64,000 bases of DNA from Planctomycetaceae bacterium (GCA_014762625.1 JABURQ010000056.1:1-64000); one strand, 5' to 3'. Counted from the stretch's first letter, positions 44,389 through 54,978 are shown. Made by a program: numbers and translations. The notes: generated from the letters alone by a model not told the origin.

Positions 44389-45585
44389 TTAATGCAACGA
44401 ATCGCGTCCCAGGATCAATCGAGCCAGCCGATCGTTGCAGGCGGGTTCGATGTCATCCGGAACATTCTGACCCGTTGTCAGGTAACTGATGGGAAGGTTG
44501 ATTTCCTGGTGCAGCGACAGCACAGTGCCGAGGCTGTCCGATTCGTCAAGTTTGGTCAGAATTAACGAAGAGACGTCAGCCGTCGCGAAACTTCGAATTG
44601 TGGTTTGCAGACTTCGCAACCCGGCTGACAAACTCAGCACCAGATGGACTTCGTCCACGTCTGCTGCCTTGAGTAATTGTTTGAGTTCCTGGACTTTCAG
44701 ATCGTCTTTCGGGCTCCGTCCGGCAGTATCAATCAGCACCAGATCCATCTCGGAGAGCTCGTCCATCGCCTGAGTCATCTCTTCGGGACTCGTCACGATT
44801 TTCATCGGCAGGTCGATAATTTCCGCGTAGGTTCGCAGTTGTTCGACAGCCGCGATGCGGTACGTATCGACGGTCACCAATCCCATCCGGATCTCATCAC
44901 GAAGTCGAAAATTAGCGGCAAGTTTCGCGATCGTGGTCGTTTTTCCCACGCCGGTCGGGCCAACCAACGCCACAACTTTTCGCTTTTGAGGAGTGACTTC
45001 GATGGGGCCTCGACAGTTCAGTTCATTTTCCACCATGCCGGTGAGAAGTGTTTGAGCCCGCTGAGTGTCCTCTTCGAGACAGTCTCCAAATTGTTGTTTC
45101 AAGCGAAACACCAGATCCCGCGCCAGATTTTCCTCGAGATCGATATCGATCAGCTCCGCATACAGCTCGAATAATTCGACCGGCACATCTCGAGACGAAC
45201 CAACGATTTGCTGCTCTCCCATTTGCTCCAGCATCGATTGAATGGAGTTCAATCGTTCCTCCAGAGCCGATAGTTGTGGAGAAGATTCAGAACTCTTCGA
45301 GAGCTCTTCATGCTTTTCACCATGCATTTCGGCGGAAAGATGTTCCGATTCGAGAGATTCGAGATCGAGTCCGGCGGTGTCTGAAAAATCGATCGCCGCT
45401 CGTTCCCAGCGTGTGCCGAGTCCCGCTGTGATCTCGACTTCCACTTTAGGTTGCTTCCAGGGAAGTAAACGTTTTCGAGTCAATTCGCGACTTTGCAGAA
45501 TGACGGCTTCTTCGCCCAGATCGCGATGGACTAACAACATCGCTGCTTCCAGACTGCTTGCTCGAAATGTTCTAATTTCAGACAT
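44389..45585 (-). CDS. flhF: Flagellar GTPase FlhF
   Basis: An SRP-type GTPase of 398 residues that recruits the flagellar base to its site. The N-terminal domain (EIRTFRASSLEAAMLLVHRDLGEEAVILQSREL) is typical. Residues about 85-125 are an acidic linker. The NG domain shows VALVGPTGVGKTTTIAKLAA, VTVDTYRIAAVEQLRTYAE, LIDTAGRSPKDD, and LTKLDESDSLG. The ATG at 45585 begins right at the conserved N-terminus, 16 bases after flhA. Confidence 0.92.
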   Translation of the reverse strand: MSEIRTFRASSLEAAMLLVHRDLGEEAVILQSRELTRKRLLPWKQPKVEVEITAGLGTRWERAAIDFSDTAGLDLESLESEHLSAEMHGEKHEELSKSSESSPQLSALEERLNSIQSMLEQMGEQQIVGSSRDVPVELFELYAELIDIDLEENLARDLVFRLKQQFGDCLEEDTQRAQTLLTGMVENELNCRGPIEVTPQKRKVVALVGPTGVGKTTTIAKLAANFRLRDEIRMGLVTVDTYRIAAVEQLRTYAEIIDLPMKIVTSPEEMTQAMDELSEMDLVLIDTAGRSPKDDLKVQELKQLLKAADVDEVHLVLSLSAGLRSLQTTIRSFATADVSSLILTKLDESDSLGTVLSLHQEINLPISYLTTGQNVPDDIEPACNDRLARLILGRDSLH

Positions 45586-45601
45586 AGAGTATCCTGACGG
45601 C

Positions 45602-47749
45602 TTAGGTGACCGTGTTTGTCGTAACCATTGGCGGATCCGTATGTGATCCGGCAATTTCATTTTTGATTTGTCGATAGATTTGAATCTCGGTATCGCGGCT
45701 GATCTCCTGTCGGGCAATCACTCCCAGACGTGGAAGTCGAGCGCGTGTGAGACGTTTCAAAGCGGGCCTCAACTCAGCGTCACACATCAGCACGGGAGAA
45801 AACCCGTCCGTAATCATTTGTGAAACGCATTCTTCCAGATCGAGTAACAGCGACTGTTCGAGGTGTCGGGGAATTCGCAAGCAGGGACCGCGGTCTTCCC
45901 AGCAAACTATTTTGCTGAGTTCATCCTCTAACCCGACTTCCAGTTCCAAAACCGTCAGCCGGCGCCGATCGTCGCGATACTGTCCGCTGATCGTTCCCGA
46001 CAACCGACGACGGACATACTCAGTCAGTTGGGCCGATTGATGCACGCGAGGGCTATGATCGCCGATGGTCTGGAGAATCGTTTCCAGGTCCCGAACCGGA
46101 ACTCGTTCTTCGAGTAGCAAAGTCATGACTTGATGAATTTTGACGGTATTCACCACGCTCGGAACCAGTTCCTCCACCATTCGCGGAGCGGTTTGCTTCA
46201 AACGATCCAGAAGCTCGTGAACCTGTTGACGAGTCAATAATTCCGCCGCATGTTCCCTCACAACTTCCGCGAAATGAATCATGACGGCCGTGGAGGGTTC
46301 GACCACCCGGTAACCGTAAGAGCGAGCCGTTTCCGCTTGTCGCGATTCCACCCACTTCGCACGCAGCAAGTCGCTGCTGATCTGTAATTCCACTCCCGGA
46401 ATCTGGCGCGTCGTCTGTGGTGTTTCCAGAGCGAGAAATCCGTCCGGGAATGCTGTACCGCGAGCAAACTCAACCCCTTTGATACGAATGCGATATTCGT
46501 TTCGGTCGAGTGTGAGGTCGTCCCGAATGCGGACGCTGGGAACAATCATTCCCAGTTCCTCCGCAATTTGTTGTCTGAGATTGGTAAGACTTTGAAGCAG
46601 ATCGCCGTGCTCTTTCTTCGTTAGCTTCAACAACCCCAAGCCGAGCAACAGTTCCAACGGTTCGATCTGGAGGCGTTCCAATAAGTCAGGTTGAGAGTCT
46701 GTCCCGTTCGTCCCTGATTCTGAAGCAGCAACGGGAGCGGTGTTTTCTTCTTCGCTCTCCTCCGGCAAAGGAGTACGGACATAATTCGCCATCAACAGAC
46801 ATCCCGCCGATAAGCACAACAGGGGAATCATCGGTAATCCCGTAAATGCCAGACCTCCCAGCAATATCCCGGAATAGTTCAAAGCGGCCGGGGATTGTAA
46901 AAGTTGGGATGTCGTTTCGTGAGACAAATTAGAACTGCTCGAAGAACGTGTGATCAGAAACCCGGTCGCCAACGCAATCAGAAATGCTGGAATCTGAGAG
47001 ACCAGCCCGTCACCGATCGTGAGGGTCGTAAAGATCTCTGCCGCCTCGGCAATCCCCATCGAGTTCTGAACTAACCCGATATACAGACCCCCCAGAATAT
47101 TGACGCCCGTGATCGCCATCCCGGCGAGAGCATCTCCCGTGACAAATTTTCCGGCACCGTCCATCGCTCCGTAGAAATCGGCCTGTTGCGACAGTTCTTC
47201 CCGTCGGCGCTGGGCTTCTTCCTGATCGATGAGACCGGCATTCAAATCGGCATCAATCGCCAATTGTTTCCCCGGCAAACCATCCAAGGTGAAACGAGCG
47301 GCGACTTCACTGATCCGAGACGCTCCTCGCGTGATGACGAGAAATTGAATGATGATCAGAATCAGAAAGATCACGAGCCCGATAGCCAGATTTCCGCCCG
47401 CGACAAAATCACCGAACGAACGAATCATTCTCCCCGCCGCGTCGGGGCCGCTGTCGGCTCCATTGCTCAAAATCAAACGGGTGGAAGCGATGTTGAGAAC
47501 GAGTCTTGTCAGAGTCGTCCCCAACAGCAACACCGGAAATACGTTGAAGTCCAGCGGTCGGCGGACATGAATGGCGGTCAGCAAAATCATCACGGCAGCG
47601 GTCATATTTCCCACGAGCAACAAGTCCATCAGGACTGTCGGAATCGGGATCACTAACAGGCTAATCGCCAGAAGGATCAAGATGGGAAATACCACTCCCA
47701 GACGCTCCAATCGCTTGGAAGACGCATGAGATGATGCAACGGACGGCAT
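45602..47749 (-). CDS. flhA: Flagellar export-gate protein FlhA
   Basis: A 715-residue membrane protein of the flagellar type III export gate. The N-terminal 330 residues hold about eight membrane helices with the FHIPEP-family signature (ATRLILSNG...GDFVAGGN and RISEVAARFTLDGLPGKQLAIDADLNAGLI) and the export-gate loop GDGLVSQIPAFLIALATG. The C-terminal cytoplasmic domain (from about 355) binds export substrates. It heads the flhA-flhF-flhG-fliA series. The promoter should lie in the 226-base gap before it; none was pinned down. Confidence 0.93.
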   Translation of the reverse strand: MPSVASSHASSKRLERLGVVFPILILLAISLLVIPIPTVLMDLLLVGNMTAAVMILLTAIHVRRPLDFNVFPVLLLGTTLTRLVLNIASTRLILSNGADSGPDAAGRMIRSFGDFVAGGNLAIGLVIFLILIIIQFLVITRGASRISEVAARFTLDGLPGKQLAIDADLNAGLIDQEEAQRRREELSQQADFYGAMDGAGKFVTGDALAGMAITGVNILGGLYIGLVQNSMGIAEAAEIFTTLTIGDGLVSQIPAFLIALATGFLITRSSSSSNLSHETTSQLLQSPAALNYSGILLGGLAFTGLPMIPLLCLSAGCLLMANYVRTPLPEESEEENTAPVAASESGTNGTDSQPDLLERLQIEPLELLLGLGLLKLTKKEHGDLLQSLTNLRQQIAEELGMIVPSVRIRDDLTLDRNEYRIRIKGVEFARGTAFPDGFLALETPQTTRQIPGVELQISSDLLRAKWVESRQAETARSYGYRVVEPSTAVMIHFAEVVREHAAELLTRQQVHELLDRLKQTAPRMVEELVPSVVNTVKIHQVMTLLLEERVPVRDLETILQTIGDHSPRVHQSAQLTEYVRRRLSGTISGQYRDDRRRLTVLELEVGLEDELSKIVCWEDRGPCLRIPRHLEQSLLLDLEECVSQMITDGFSPVLMCDAELRPALKRLTRARLPRLGVIARQEISRDTEIQIYRQIKNEIAGSHTDPPMVTTNTVT

Positions 47750-47975
47750 CCGTGCCTCCGAACCTGCAAGGGGTCAAATTGTCGATGTGATGTCATGTTG
47801 AGATCAGGACGATCTCGTCGAGGTGAGGATCATCTTGTAGAGAAATGTAAATTTTGTGTCTAGATTTCTCACGAACCTTTTCCCCTGACTGTTCATAGGA
47901 TTAAAAATATTACAAACTCAATCGAGACAGTCACTTATCGATTGGAAATGCTTCCCGATCCCGGATTCCTTCCGC

Positions 47976-48851
47976 ATGAACGAGCCTCCCAACCCCCAAA
48001 CGTCCGAGCCAACCAACCCTGCTGAGTCCCAATTGCGACAGTTACTCCTCGGCTTGGTGTCACGTCTCAAACCGGGGTTTCAGTTGGACTTACTCGCCTT
48101 CGAAGCGCGAACGGTGCTCACGAAAAACGGTTTTGAGTACCAAGATCTCCGAACCACGCTGGACCGTCCAAACACGGCGAGTGGGGGCGAATGGGCGCTT
48201 TGCGATGGAGACATCATTTCCGTGGAACTCGTCGGACGATGCGAATCACGAGATTTGTCTGCGAAGGTCACCGTACCGGTTGGAAAAATGAGTCAGAAAC
48301 GGGCACAGGAATTCCGTGAGATCGCCAAAACGACCGCACCTCTCCCGCCCCACGGAACATTGATACTGATTGGTATGCCGGGAACCGGAAAATCGACAAT
48401 CGGTCGATTGCTGGCTGCAGCTCTGAATCGCCCGTTCGACGACTTGGATGAGTTGATTGAAGCCGATTCTGGGAAAGCTCTGGAACAAATCATCGATGCT
48501 GTGGGATTTGAACAATTTCTGGAATTGGAAGCCGATTACGCTCGACGATATGAGAATGAACAGGCCGTCCTGGCGACGGGCGGAAGTGTCGTGTATGAAG
48601 CGTCCGCCATGCTGGCGTTACAACAGAGGGGCACCCTCATTTACCTCGATACTCCTCTGGATGAATTGGCCACGCGTCTTTCGGATCTCACACAAAGGGG
48701 CGTCGTACTTCAACAATCGCAAAGCCTGGAAGATCTCTTCCACGAACGGCAACCGCTTTATGAATGTTACTACGATCTTAAAATCGAAACCTCCGGTCTG
48801 ACGGCTGAGGAGACAGTCACCGACATTGTTTCCCGACTGGAGTCTCTCTAA
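47976..48851 (+). CDS. Shikimate kinase-like protein with N-terminal extension
   Basis: A 291-residue protein in two parts. Residues 1-125 are unassigned and contain a beta-rich segment (DIISVELVGRCESRDLSAKVTV). From residue 127 there is a P-loop kinase domain of the shikimate kinase group: IGMPGTGKSTIGRLL (Walker A), PFDDLDELIEADSG, LATGGSVVYE, and HERQPLYECYYD. The shikimate-contacting Arg expected in an F-R-x-x-E setting is replaced by Leu182 (FLELE), as in a side branch of the family found in several phyla. The substrate may therefore not be shikimate. Confidence 0.72.
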   Translation: MNEPPNPQTSEPTNPAESQLRQLLLGLVSRLKPGFQLDLLAFEARTVLTKNGFEYQDLRTTLDRPNTASGGEWALCDGDIISVELVGRCESRDLSAKVTVPVGKMSQKRAQEFREIAKTTAPLPPHGTLILIGMPGTGKSTIGRLLAAALNRPFDDLDELIEADSGKALEQIIDAVGFEQFLELEADYARRYENEQAVLATGGSVVYEASAMLALQQRGTLIYLDTPLDELATRLSDLTQRGVVLQQSQSLEDLFHERQPLYECYYDLKIETSGLTAEETVTDIVSRLESL

Positions 48852-48877
48852 AGCGCTATGGTTAAGTGGGATTTGCT

Positions 48878-51800
48878 CTACTTACTGGAGAGTGCCGGTT
48901 GGCTCTGACGGGATTTCAGATAAGCAATCAGATCGCGTAATTCCTGCGTGGAGAGTTGTTGATCGATGCCTTGCGGCATCACGGAAACCGGGGACTGCTT
49001 CAGCAATTCAATCTCTGAACGAAGTATCCGGATGGTTCGTTGATCGGTTGTTACGAGAAGAATTTCCGCAGCGGTTTCCGATTGGATCACTCCGCTGTAA
49101 GTACGTCCCGCGTCAGTGACGATCGTATACGGTTCGTACCCGCGAGCAAAACTGTTACTCGGAAAGACAATCGCTTCCAATAGATCCCGCTCGGTGCGAA
49201 TGCGACCGATTTGTGAAAGATCGGGACCGATTTGTCCTCCCTCTCCTTCAATACGATGGCAACTCGAGCAGGCCGCTCGCCGACTCTCAAAGATTCGTTT
49301 GCCGTACTCCGCATCGCCGTTCAGGATCTGTGGCAGCATGGTGGACAATTTTTGATCGCGTTCTCCGATCATGGATGCTCGTTGTGCATTCACATTATTG
49401 AGCAATTGTGCGACCTCCTGACTCACTTCATCGTTAAGCCAGTTTGCCAGATTGGATTCCGAGACCCGGTCCGCCACCTGATGTCGCAAAACGCTGTTGA
49501 GATAAGCACTTTGGACATATTCGGGAGAGGTTCGCGCGTAATCCTGAAAGGCAGGCAGAACGTGAGAGGGAGCTTCTGAAATCGCGGAGGACAGCTGTTT
49601 GAGCTGGGAGTCTGAGAGTTTCGGAATGCTCACAATCGTTTCGGCAGCAGCCAGAGAGCTCAATGTCTGATCTTCGTCCACCAGACGATCGAGGAGGAAT
49701 TCGAGGACGGAATCAGGAACATTTTGCATTCTTGGAGCGATGGCCGTGAGGGAAGCCATCGCGATTTCCGGTTGTTCTTGCGAAGACTGAAAGAGTGCCA
49801 GGATCTCACGATCGAAAGAGTCGAGAGTCGATTTTTCGATGAGTTTCAACGTCTGGAGCAGAATGACTTCGTTGGAGCTTTCAAGTCCTTTCTGAAGTGC
49901 GGCGGTCCAATCTTGAGTGAGCAAATTGGTCGGCAGAAGATCGAGCGTCTCCAGTAAAAACAGTCGGACGGAAGGAGATGTCTCCTCACGTTCCAGGGCG
50001 GTTCGCATCACCGACTGGATTTCTTCCTGACCGAACGTGGTCAACAGAAATCCCCGTACGAGTGAAGCTCGTTCGGGTGAAAGTTCTTTCGCAGCGAGCC
50101 ACTGTCCCAATTGGTCTTGTGTCTGCTCGATCCATCGCGGATGTTCCCCGATGACTCGCATTGCTTCCTCCTGAAGAAGACGATCGCTGGAGGTCAGAAG
50201 CGGGAATATATCGTCCGGTTTCAGATCGGTCTCGGAGCGTTGAGACAAAACCACTAAAGCATTCCGGATCATGGAAGGTTGAGGGGAATCGAGGGCAGCG
50301 CGGAGAGTCTCCGTCTCCCCAACTTTGAGCAAAGCATGAACGACAGCATGCTCCAGATGCCGATCAACCTTGGGAGCTTCAAGCACCTTCAACAGAGATC
50401 GGGTAATGACCGCAGACTTCTCCGGCTCGAGGTCTTCTCGTCGGAGCAGAACCTGTTCCAGCGTTTGGGCGGCCACTCGTTGGACGTGAGGAGATTCTTC
50501 CTGCAGTAAGTTGAGGAGAGGTTGCACGGAGCCATCTGGAGGATAAATTTCCGCCAGAACCTGTAAGGTCACGAGTCGGACTGAGGCCGAATCGTCTTTC
50601 AGATAACCGAGGAATTGTTTCAGTTCGGCCTCAGGCGAAAGTGGGACGTCGGGAGAAATCCGTGAGACCATCCACAGATAATTTCTCCGCCAGCGTTCCG
50701 ACTGTTGATCCCAATCCAGCTCCCGCCCCAGCTTCAAAGCCTCGGGCCGATTTTGATCGAAGCGTTGAGCGAGCCGATCGATGGCCAACTCCCGCACAGC
50801 CGGACGATCATCGTCCATCAGCAGCGCAAGCTCTTCATCATTGATTCCTTGCCAATCGATCGATTTTCCATACGGATCCGAGATCTCTGGAGCATTCGTT
50901 TTACGAATCCGGTAAATGGCCCCCTTGAATTCCGGCTTGGCGATTTGTGATGTCGGGCACCCGATACGAAACCAGCCGCCGGTGTCGATGACCAGTAGGC
51001 TTCCATCGGCATCCTCCAGTATATCCGTGGGATGAAAATCCGGATTATCAGACACGAGGAAATCTTCTTCTCGCGAAGTCCAGGTACTGCCGGATTTTTG
51101 CAGGACGGAACGAACGACGCGATGCGTGTTGAAGACTGAAATGAAGTAATTGTCTTGATAACTCTCACCGAAATGATTGGACCGGTAGCGTGTGGTTCCG
51201 GAAACGGCCACATGCCCCAACGAGGAAATGGGAGCTAACAACGAACCGGTGTAATCAAACTCGGCGATACAGTCTCCCTGATCCTTGCGGGGGTAAACGC
51301 CGTCCGGCAGCCAGTGAACCAGAGCATCGACTCTCGGTCGCGCGTACAAAATATTCACGCTGCCGATCACTTCACCGGTCTCGGTAAAATCGACCTCCAC
51401 GGGATTATCCATCCCTCCACCGCAAAATGTCTTCAGATCGCTGCCGTCCGGTCGGCAGGAAAAGATCCGCGCCGCTTTTCCCTGACTCAGAATCTGACCG
51501 GTTTCATCCTCGAAAGTGTGACCGTGTCTGCCATCGCACCAGAAAATTCGTCCGTTGGGCGAGAGGAAACAACCATGCACGCTGGCCGCATTCCCACTGA
51601 ACCCGAACGTTCCGGCGAGCTTTTCCCGGACATCGGCCACGCCGTCATCGTCCGTATCCTGTAACCGCCAGATATAAGGAGGACTCGCCACATACAGCGA
51701 GCCTCGATACCAGAGGGCTCCCATCGGCAAGGTCATCTTGTCCGCGAAGATAATGCTTTTGTCGTAGACGCCGTCGCCGTCGATATCCTCCAGTCGCCGG

Positions 51801-52093
51801 ATCATATTCGGTGGCCCCTCAAGCAGATCGTTGGAGCGAAGATTCTCTCCCGCGCTTTCGGCAATATAGAGGCGTCCCTGATCGTCGAAGCCACCCATCA
51901 TGGGGTGTTCGACGAGCGGAGTCCCCGCGACACGTTCTATTTCAAAACCATCCGGAACGGATGGAAGCGGCGATTCTCCCCAACCGGTTGAGATCGCACC
52001 AAACAGCAGCCAGATACCGAAGAACAATCGCACGCAAAACTCCTTACAATTGGGGTGACGTAAGACGGTCGGAGTGTGCGCGTCCGACTTCAT
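48878..52093 (-). CDS. PVC-type haem-binding CxxCH protein with dehydrogenase-like and HEAT domains
   Basis: A very large secreted protein (1071 residues) of a type almost confined to Planctomycetes-Verrucomicrobia. The order is: signal peptide (to about 35), a beta-propeller 'membrane-bound dehydrogenase' domain (about 40-420), HEAT-like helical repeats (about 450-900), and a C-terminal cytochrome c-type domain with ACSSCHRIEGEGGQIGPDLSQIG (CxxCH, about 130 residues from the end). It probably oxidises a sugar or similar compound and passes electrons to the haem. It starts within the ispH stop codon (ATGA). Confidence 0.88.
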   Translation of the reverse strand: MKSDAHTPTVLRHPNCKEFCVRLFFGIWLLFGAISTGWGESPLPSVPDGFEIERVAGTPLVEHPMMGGFDDQGRLYIAESAGENLRSNDLLEGPPNMIRRLEDIDGDGVYDKSIIFADKMTLPMGALWYRGSLYVASPPYIWRLQDTDDDGVADVREKLAGTFGFSGNAASVHGCFLSPNGRIFWCDGRHGHTFEDETGQILSQGKAARIFSCRPDGSDLKTFCGGGMDNPVEVDFTETGEVIGSVNILYARPRVDALVHWLPDGVYPRKDQGDCIAEFDYTGSLLAPISSLGHVAVSGTTRYRSNHFGESYQDNYFISVFNTHRVVRSVLQKSGSTWTSREEDFLVSDNPDFHPTDILEDADGSLLVIDTGGWFRIGCPTSQIAKPEFKGAIYRIRKTNAPEISDPYGKSIDWQGINDEELALLMDDDRPAVRELAIDRLAQRFDQNRPEALKLGRELDWDQQSERWRRNYLWMVSRISPDVPLSPEAELKQFLGYLKDDSASVRLVTLQVLAEIYPPDGSVQPLLNLLQEESPHVQRVAAQTLEQVLLRREDLEPEKSAVITRSLLKVLEAPKVDRHLEHAVVHALLKVGETETLRAALDSPQPSMIRNALVVLSQRSETDLKPDDIFPLLTSSDRLLQEEAMRVIGEHPRWIEQTQDQLGQWLAAKELSPERASLVRGFLLTTFGQEEIQSVMRTALEREETSPSVRLFLLETLDLLPTNLLTQDWTAALQKGLESSNEVILLQTLKLIEKSTLDSFDREILALFQSSQEQPEIAMASLTAIAPRMQNVPDSVLEFLLDRLVDEDQTLSSLAAAETIVSIPKLSDSQLKQLSSAISEAPSHVLPAFQDYARTSPEYVQSAYLNSVLRHQVADRVSESNLANWLNDEVSQEVAQLLNNVNAQRASMIGERDQKLSTMLPQILNGDAEYGKRIFESRRAACSSCHRIEGEGGQIGPDLSQIGRIRTERDLLEAIVFPSNSFARGYEPYTIVTDAGRTYSGVIQSETAAEILLVTTDQRTIRILRSEIELLKQSPVSVMPQGIDQQLSTQELRDLIAYLKSRQSQPALSSK

Positions 52094-53028
52094 TTGTCAG
52101 TTTGCAGGATTCGGAGCTCTTTCGGAAGAGAAAAATGAACATTCTCTTCTCGCAGGACTTCTTCTCGAAACGTTGCTGAGTAGTTTTCCACCAGATGCTC
52201 GACCACTTCCTGGACCACAACTTCCGGAGCGCTCGCTCCCGCCGTGATCAGCACGGTCTGCACATTCTCGAACCAATCTTCTTGCAGCTCTTCTTTACCG
52301 TCGATGAGATACGCCGGTTTACCGAGGGAATGACCAATTTCCATCAAACGACGCGAATTGGAGCTGTTTTGACTGCCGAGAACCAGGAGTAAGTCTGACT
52401 CGGGAACGAGTTGGGCGACGGCATGTTGCCGATTCGTGGTCGCATAGCAGATGTCCTCTTTCGGTGGTGACACGATCTGAGGGTATCTGGCTTTCAACGC
52501 GTCGATCACCTGCCCCGCTTCTTCGACGCTCAGCGTCGTTTGGGTGAGATAGGCCAATTTGTCGTCGGGGCCGAACGGCAGCGCCTCGACTTCATCAGGA
52601 GTCTCCACGAGAGTAATCGATTCCGGCGCCTCACCCATCGTGCCGATCACTTCATCGTGCCCTTCGTGTCCGATGAGCAGAATGTTGTAATGATCGCGCG
52701 CGTATTTGACGGCTTCCAGATGGACCTTGGTGACCAGCGGACAAGTCGCATCGATGCTTTGCAGATTCCGTTCTTTGGCGATCTGGCGAATCTCCGGAGA
52801 AACTCCATGCGCGCTGAACAGCAAAATCGAACCTTCGGGCACCTCTTCCACCGAATCCACAAAGGTCACTCCCTGATCGACAAATCGTTCGACGACATAT
52901 TTGTTGTGGACAATCTCGTGGTAGACGTAGATCCCGTCTCCAAAGAGTTTCAACGCCTGATCGAGACACTCTATCGCCATGTTCACACCGGCACAGAAGC
53001 CGCGCGGATTTGCCAGAATGATTTCCAT
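52090..53028 (-). CDS. ispH: 4-Hydroxy-3-methylbut-2-enyl diphosphate reductase
   Basis: Last enzyme of the MEP isoprenoid pathway: reduction of HMBPP to IPP and DMAPP. The 312-residue protein has the three iron-sulfur Cys in order (PRGFCAGVNMAIE, DATCPLVTKVH, and PKEDICYATTNRQ), the AHG motif and the ESTH-like GHEGHDE stretch. It is followed within four bases by the haem protein gene, an unusual partnership that suggests joint transcription and not a shared role. Confidence 0.93.
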   Translation of the reverse strand: MEIILANPRGFCAGVNMAIECLDQALKLFGDGIYVYHEIVHNKYVVERFVDQGVTFVDSVEEVPEGSILLFSAHGVSPEIRQIAKERNLQSIDATCPLVTKVHLEAVKYARDHYNILLIGHEGHDEVIGTMGEAPESITLVETPDEVEALPFGPDDKLAYLTQTTLSVEEAGQVIDALKARYPQIVSPPKEDICYATTNRQHAVAQLVPESDLLLVLGSQNSSNSRRLMEIGHSLGKPAYLIDGKEELQEDWFENVQTVLITAGASAPEVVVQEVVEHLVENYSATFREEVLREENVHFSLPKELRILQTDK

Positions 53029-53115
53029 GATCGTCTCGTGAGTGAGAAAGAATGAATTAGTTGACTTATCTCATTCTAGTCTCGACGACCACTCCTCGAA
53101 AGGCACGGCCTGTGA

Positions 53116-54978
53116 CTATTCTACGGTCACGCTTTTCGCCAGATTTCTCGGACGATCGACTTCACAGCCCCGTAAAACGGCAATTTGATAAGCGAGCAAC
53201 TGAAGTGGAATCGACGCCACTAACGGCTGGAGATACTCCTCAACATCGGGGATCTCGATCACGTGGTCGGCTAATTGCTTCACCCGCTCGTCTCCCCGGC
53301 AGGCGACCGCGATGACAGGCCCCTTCCGGGCTTTCACCTCTTCCAGGTTGCTGATCACTTTGGGGTAGATGCCTCCGCGCGGGATCACAAACACACTCGG
53401 AGTCCGCTCTTCCACCAGTGCAATCGGACCATGTTTCATCTCTGCGGCCGGATACCCTTCCGCGTGAATGTAGCTGATCTCTTTGAGCTTCAACGCCCCT
53501 TCCAGCGCGACGGGGAAGTTGTAGAGTCGCCCCAGGTACAAGAAGTTCTCACGATCGTAATACTTCTCAGCAATCTGCTTCACCTGCTCGTAGCATTGCA
53601 AGGTTTCCGCGATGCGTTCGGGCATCTGTTGCAGGCCCTCAATCATTTTCTGACCTGCCGGATGAGATAAGTGCCTCATCCGTCCAAGATATAAGGCCAA
53701 CAAGGTCAAAACTGTCACTTGAGACGTGAAGGCTTTGGTGGAAGCGACGCCGACTTCCGTCCCGGCATGAAGATAGATCCCGCCGTCGGCTTCCCGAGCG
53801 ATGGTCGATCCCACCACATTACAAATCGCCAGCGAGGGATGCCCCTTACGTTGCGTTTCCCGCATGGCGGCGAGCGTGTCGGCTGTTTCACCGCTTTGAG
53901 TAATCGCAAAAATCATCGTGTTGCGGTCCATCGGCGGATTCCGGTAACGCAACTCACTCGCGTATTCGACTTCGGTCGGGATGCGTGCAAATTCCTCAAG
54001 CAGGTATTCCCCCACCAGTCCCGCATGCCAACTTGTCCCACACGCGGTCAGCACCACTCGATCGATGTTGCGCAACGGTTGCGGATCGATGTTCAAGCCC
54101 CCGAAAACGGCGGTCGCTTCGTCTTCATCCAGCCGACCTCGCAGGGCGTTTTCGACCGTCATCGGCTGCTCGAATATTTCTTTGAGCATGAAGTGCGCGT
54201 AATCGCCTTTGTCAGATTCGGCGGAGACGGGATCGAGTGTTTGGATCGCCAGGTTTTGTCGTCCGGTATCCCGATGCAGAATCTCCACCCCCTCAGGAGT
54301 CATCAACGCCAGTTCGTGATCCGATAAATAAACCACCTGGTCCGTGTGACCTGAGAGAGGGGCCGCATCACTGGCAATGAAGTTTTCACCGTCTCCCAGC
54401 CCGATCACCAACGGACTTCCGGCACGCGCTACCAGCAGACAGTCCGAGAGATCGCGAAACAGAACCCCCAAACCGTAAGTCCCTTTGAGTTTCGCCAGCG
54501 TCTGCTCCAGGACTTGGATGGCGGTTCTTGTGTGAGGCCACGGAGCCTCGAGCTTCTGTTGCTCACGCAGATGATGTGCGATCAAATGAGCGATCACTTC
54601 GGTGTCGGTTTGTGAGTAGAAACGAAACCCGAGAGTCTCCAATTGACTTTTCAGCGTCTGGTAATTCTCAATCACGCCGTTATGAACCACCGAGACTTCG
54701 CGATCGCCTCCCAAATGAGGATGCGCGTTGATATCGGTGGCAGGGCCGTGCGTCGCCCAGCGTGTATGTCCGATCCCGACCTGCCCGCAGATCGGGTCCT
54801 GCCGCACCAGTTTTCGCAATTCATCCACGCGTCCCTTCGCCTTGCGAAGCGAAAGCGTCGTCCCGGTCTGAATCGACAATCCCGCCGAGTCGTAACCGCG
54901 ATACTCGAGTTTGGTCAACCCGTCGAGAATCATCGGAACCGCGTTCCGATAACCGATGTAGCCAACAATTCCACACAT
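53116..54978 (-). CDS. glmS: Glutamine-fructose-6-phosphate aminotransferase
   Basis: Makes glucosamine-6-phosphate for UDP-GlcNAc, and so for envelope glycans. The 620-residue protein begins MCGIVGYIG, whose Cys2 is the glutaminase nucleophile; the preceding in-frame Met is ignored for this reason. The glutaminase domain shows HTRWATHG and ENYQTLK, and the two SIS isomerase domains show TACGTSWHAG, ITQSGETADTL and LKEISYIHAEGYPAAEMKHGPIAL. It ends KSVTVE. It lies next to the sugar-transfer genes at 55002-59945, which use such precursors. Confidence 0.95.
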   Translation of the reverse strand: MCGIVGYIGYRNAVPMILDGLTKLEYRGYDSAGLSIQTGTTLSLRKAKGRVDELRKLVRQDPICGQVGIGHTRWATHGPATDINAHPHLGGDREVSVVHNGVIENYQTLKSQLETLGFRFYSQTDTEVIAHLIAHHLREQQKLEAPWPHTRTAIQVLEQTLAKLKGTYGLGVLFRDLSDCLLVARAGSPLVIGLGDGENFIASDAAPLSGHTDQVVYLSDHELALMTPEGVEILHRDTGRQNLAIQTLDPVSAESDKGDYAHFMLKEIFEQPMTVENALRGRLDEDEATAVFGGLNIDPQPLRNIDRVVLTACGTSWHAGLVGEYLLEEFARIPTEVEYASELRYRNPPMDRNTMIFAITQSGETADTLAAMRETQRKGHPSLAICNVVGSTIAREADGGIYLHAGTEVGVASTKAFTSQVTVLTLLALYLGRMRHLSHPAGQKMIEGLQQMPERIAETLQCYEQVKQIAEKYYDRENFLYLGRLYNFPVALEGALKLKEISYIHAEGYPAAEMKHGPIALVEERTPSVFVIPRGGIYPKVISNLEEVKARKGPVIAVACRGDERVKQLADHVIEIPDVEEYLQPLVASIPLQLLAYQIAVLRGCEVDRPRNLAKSVTVE

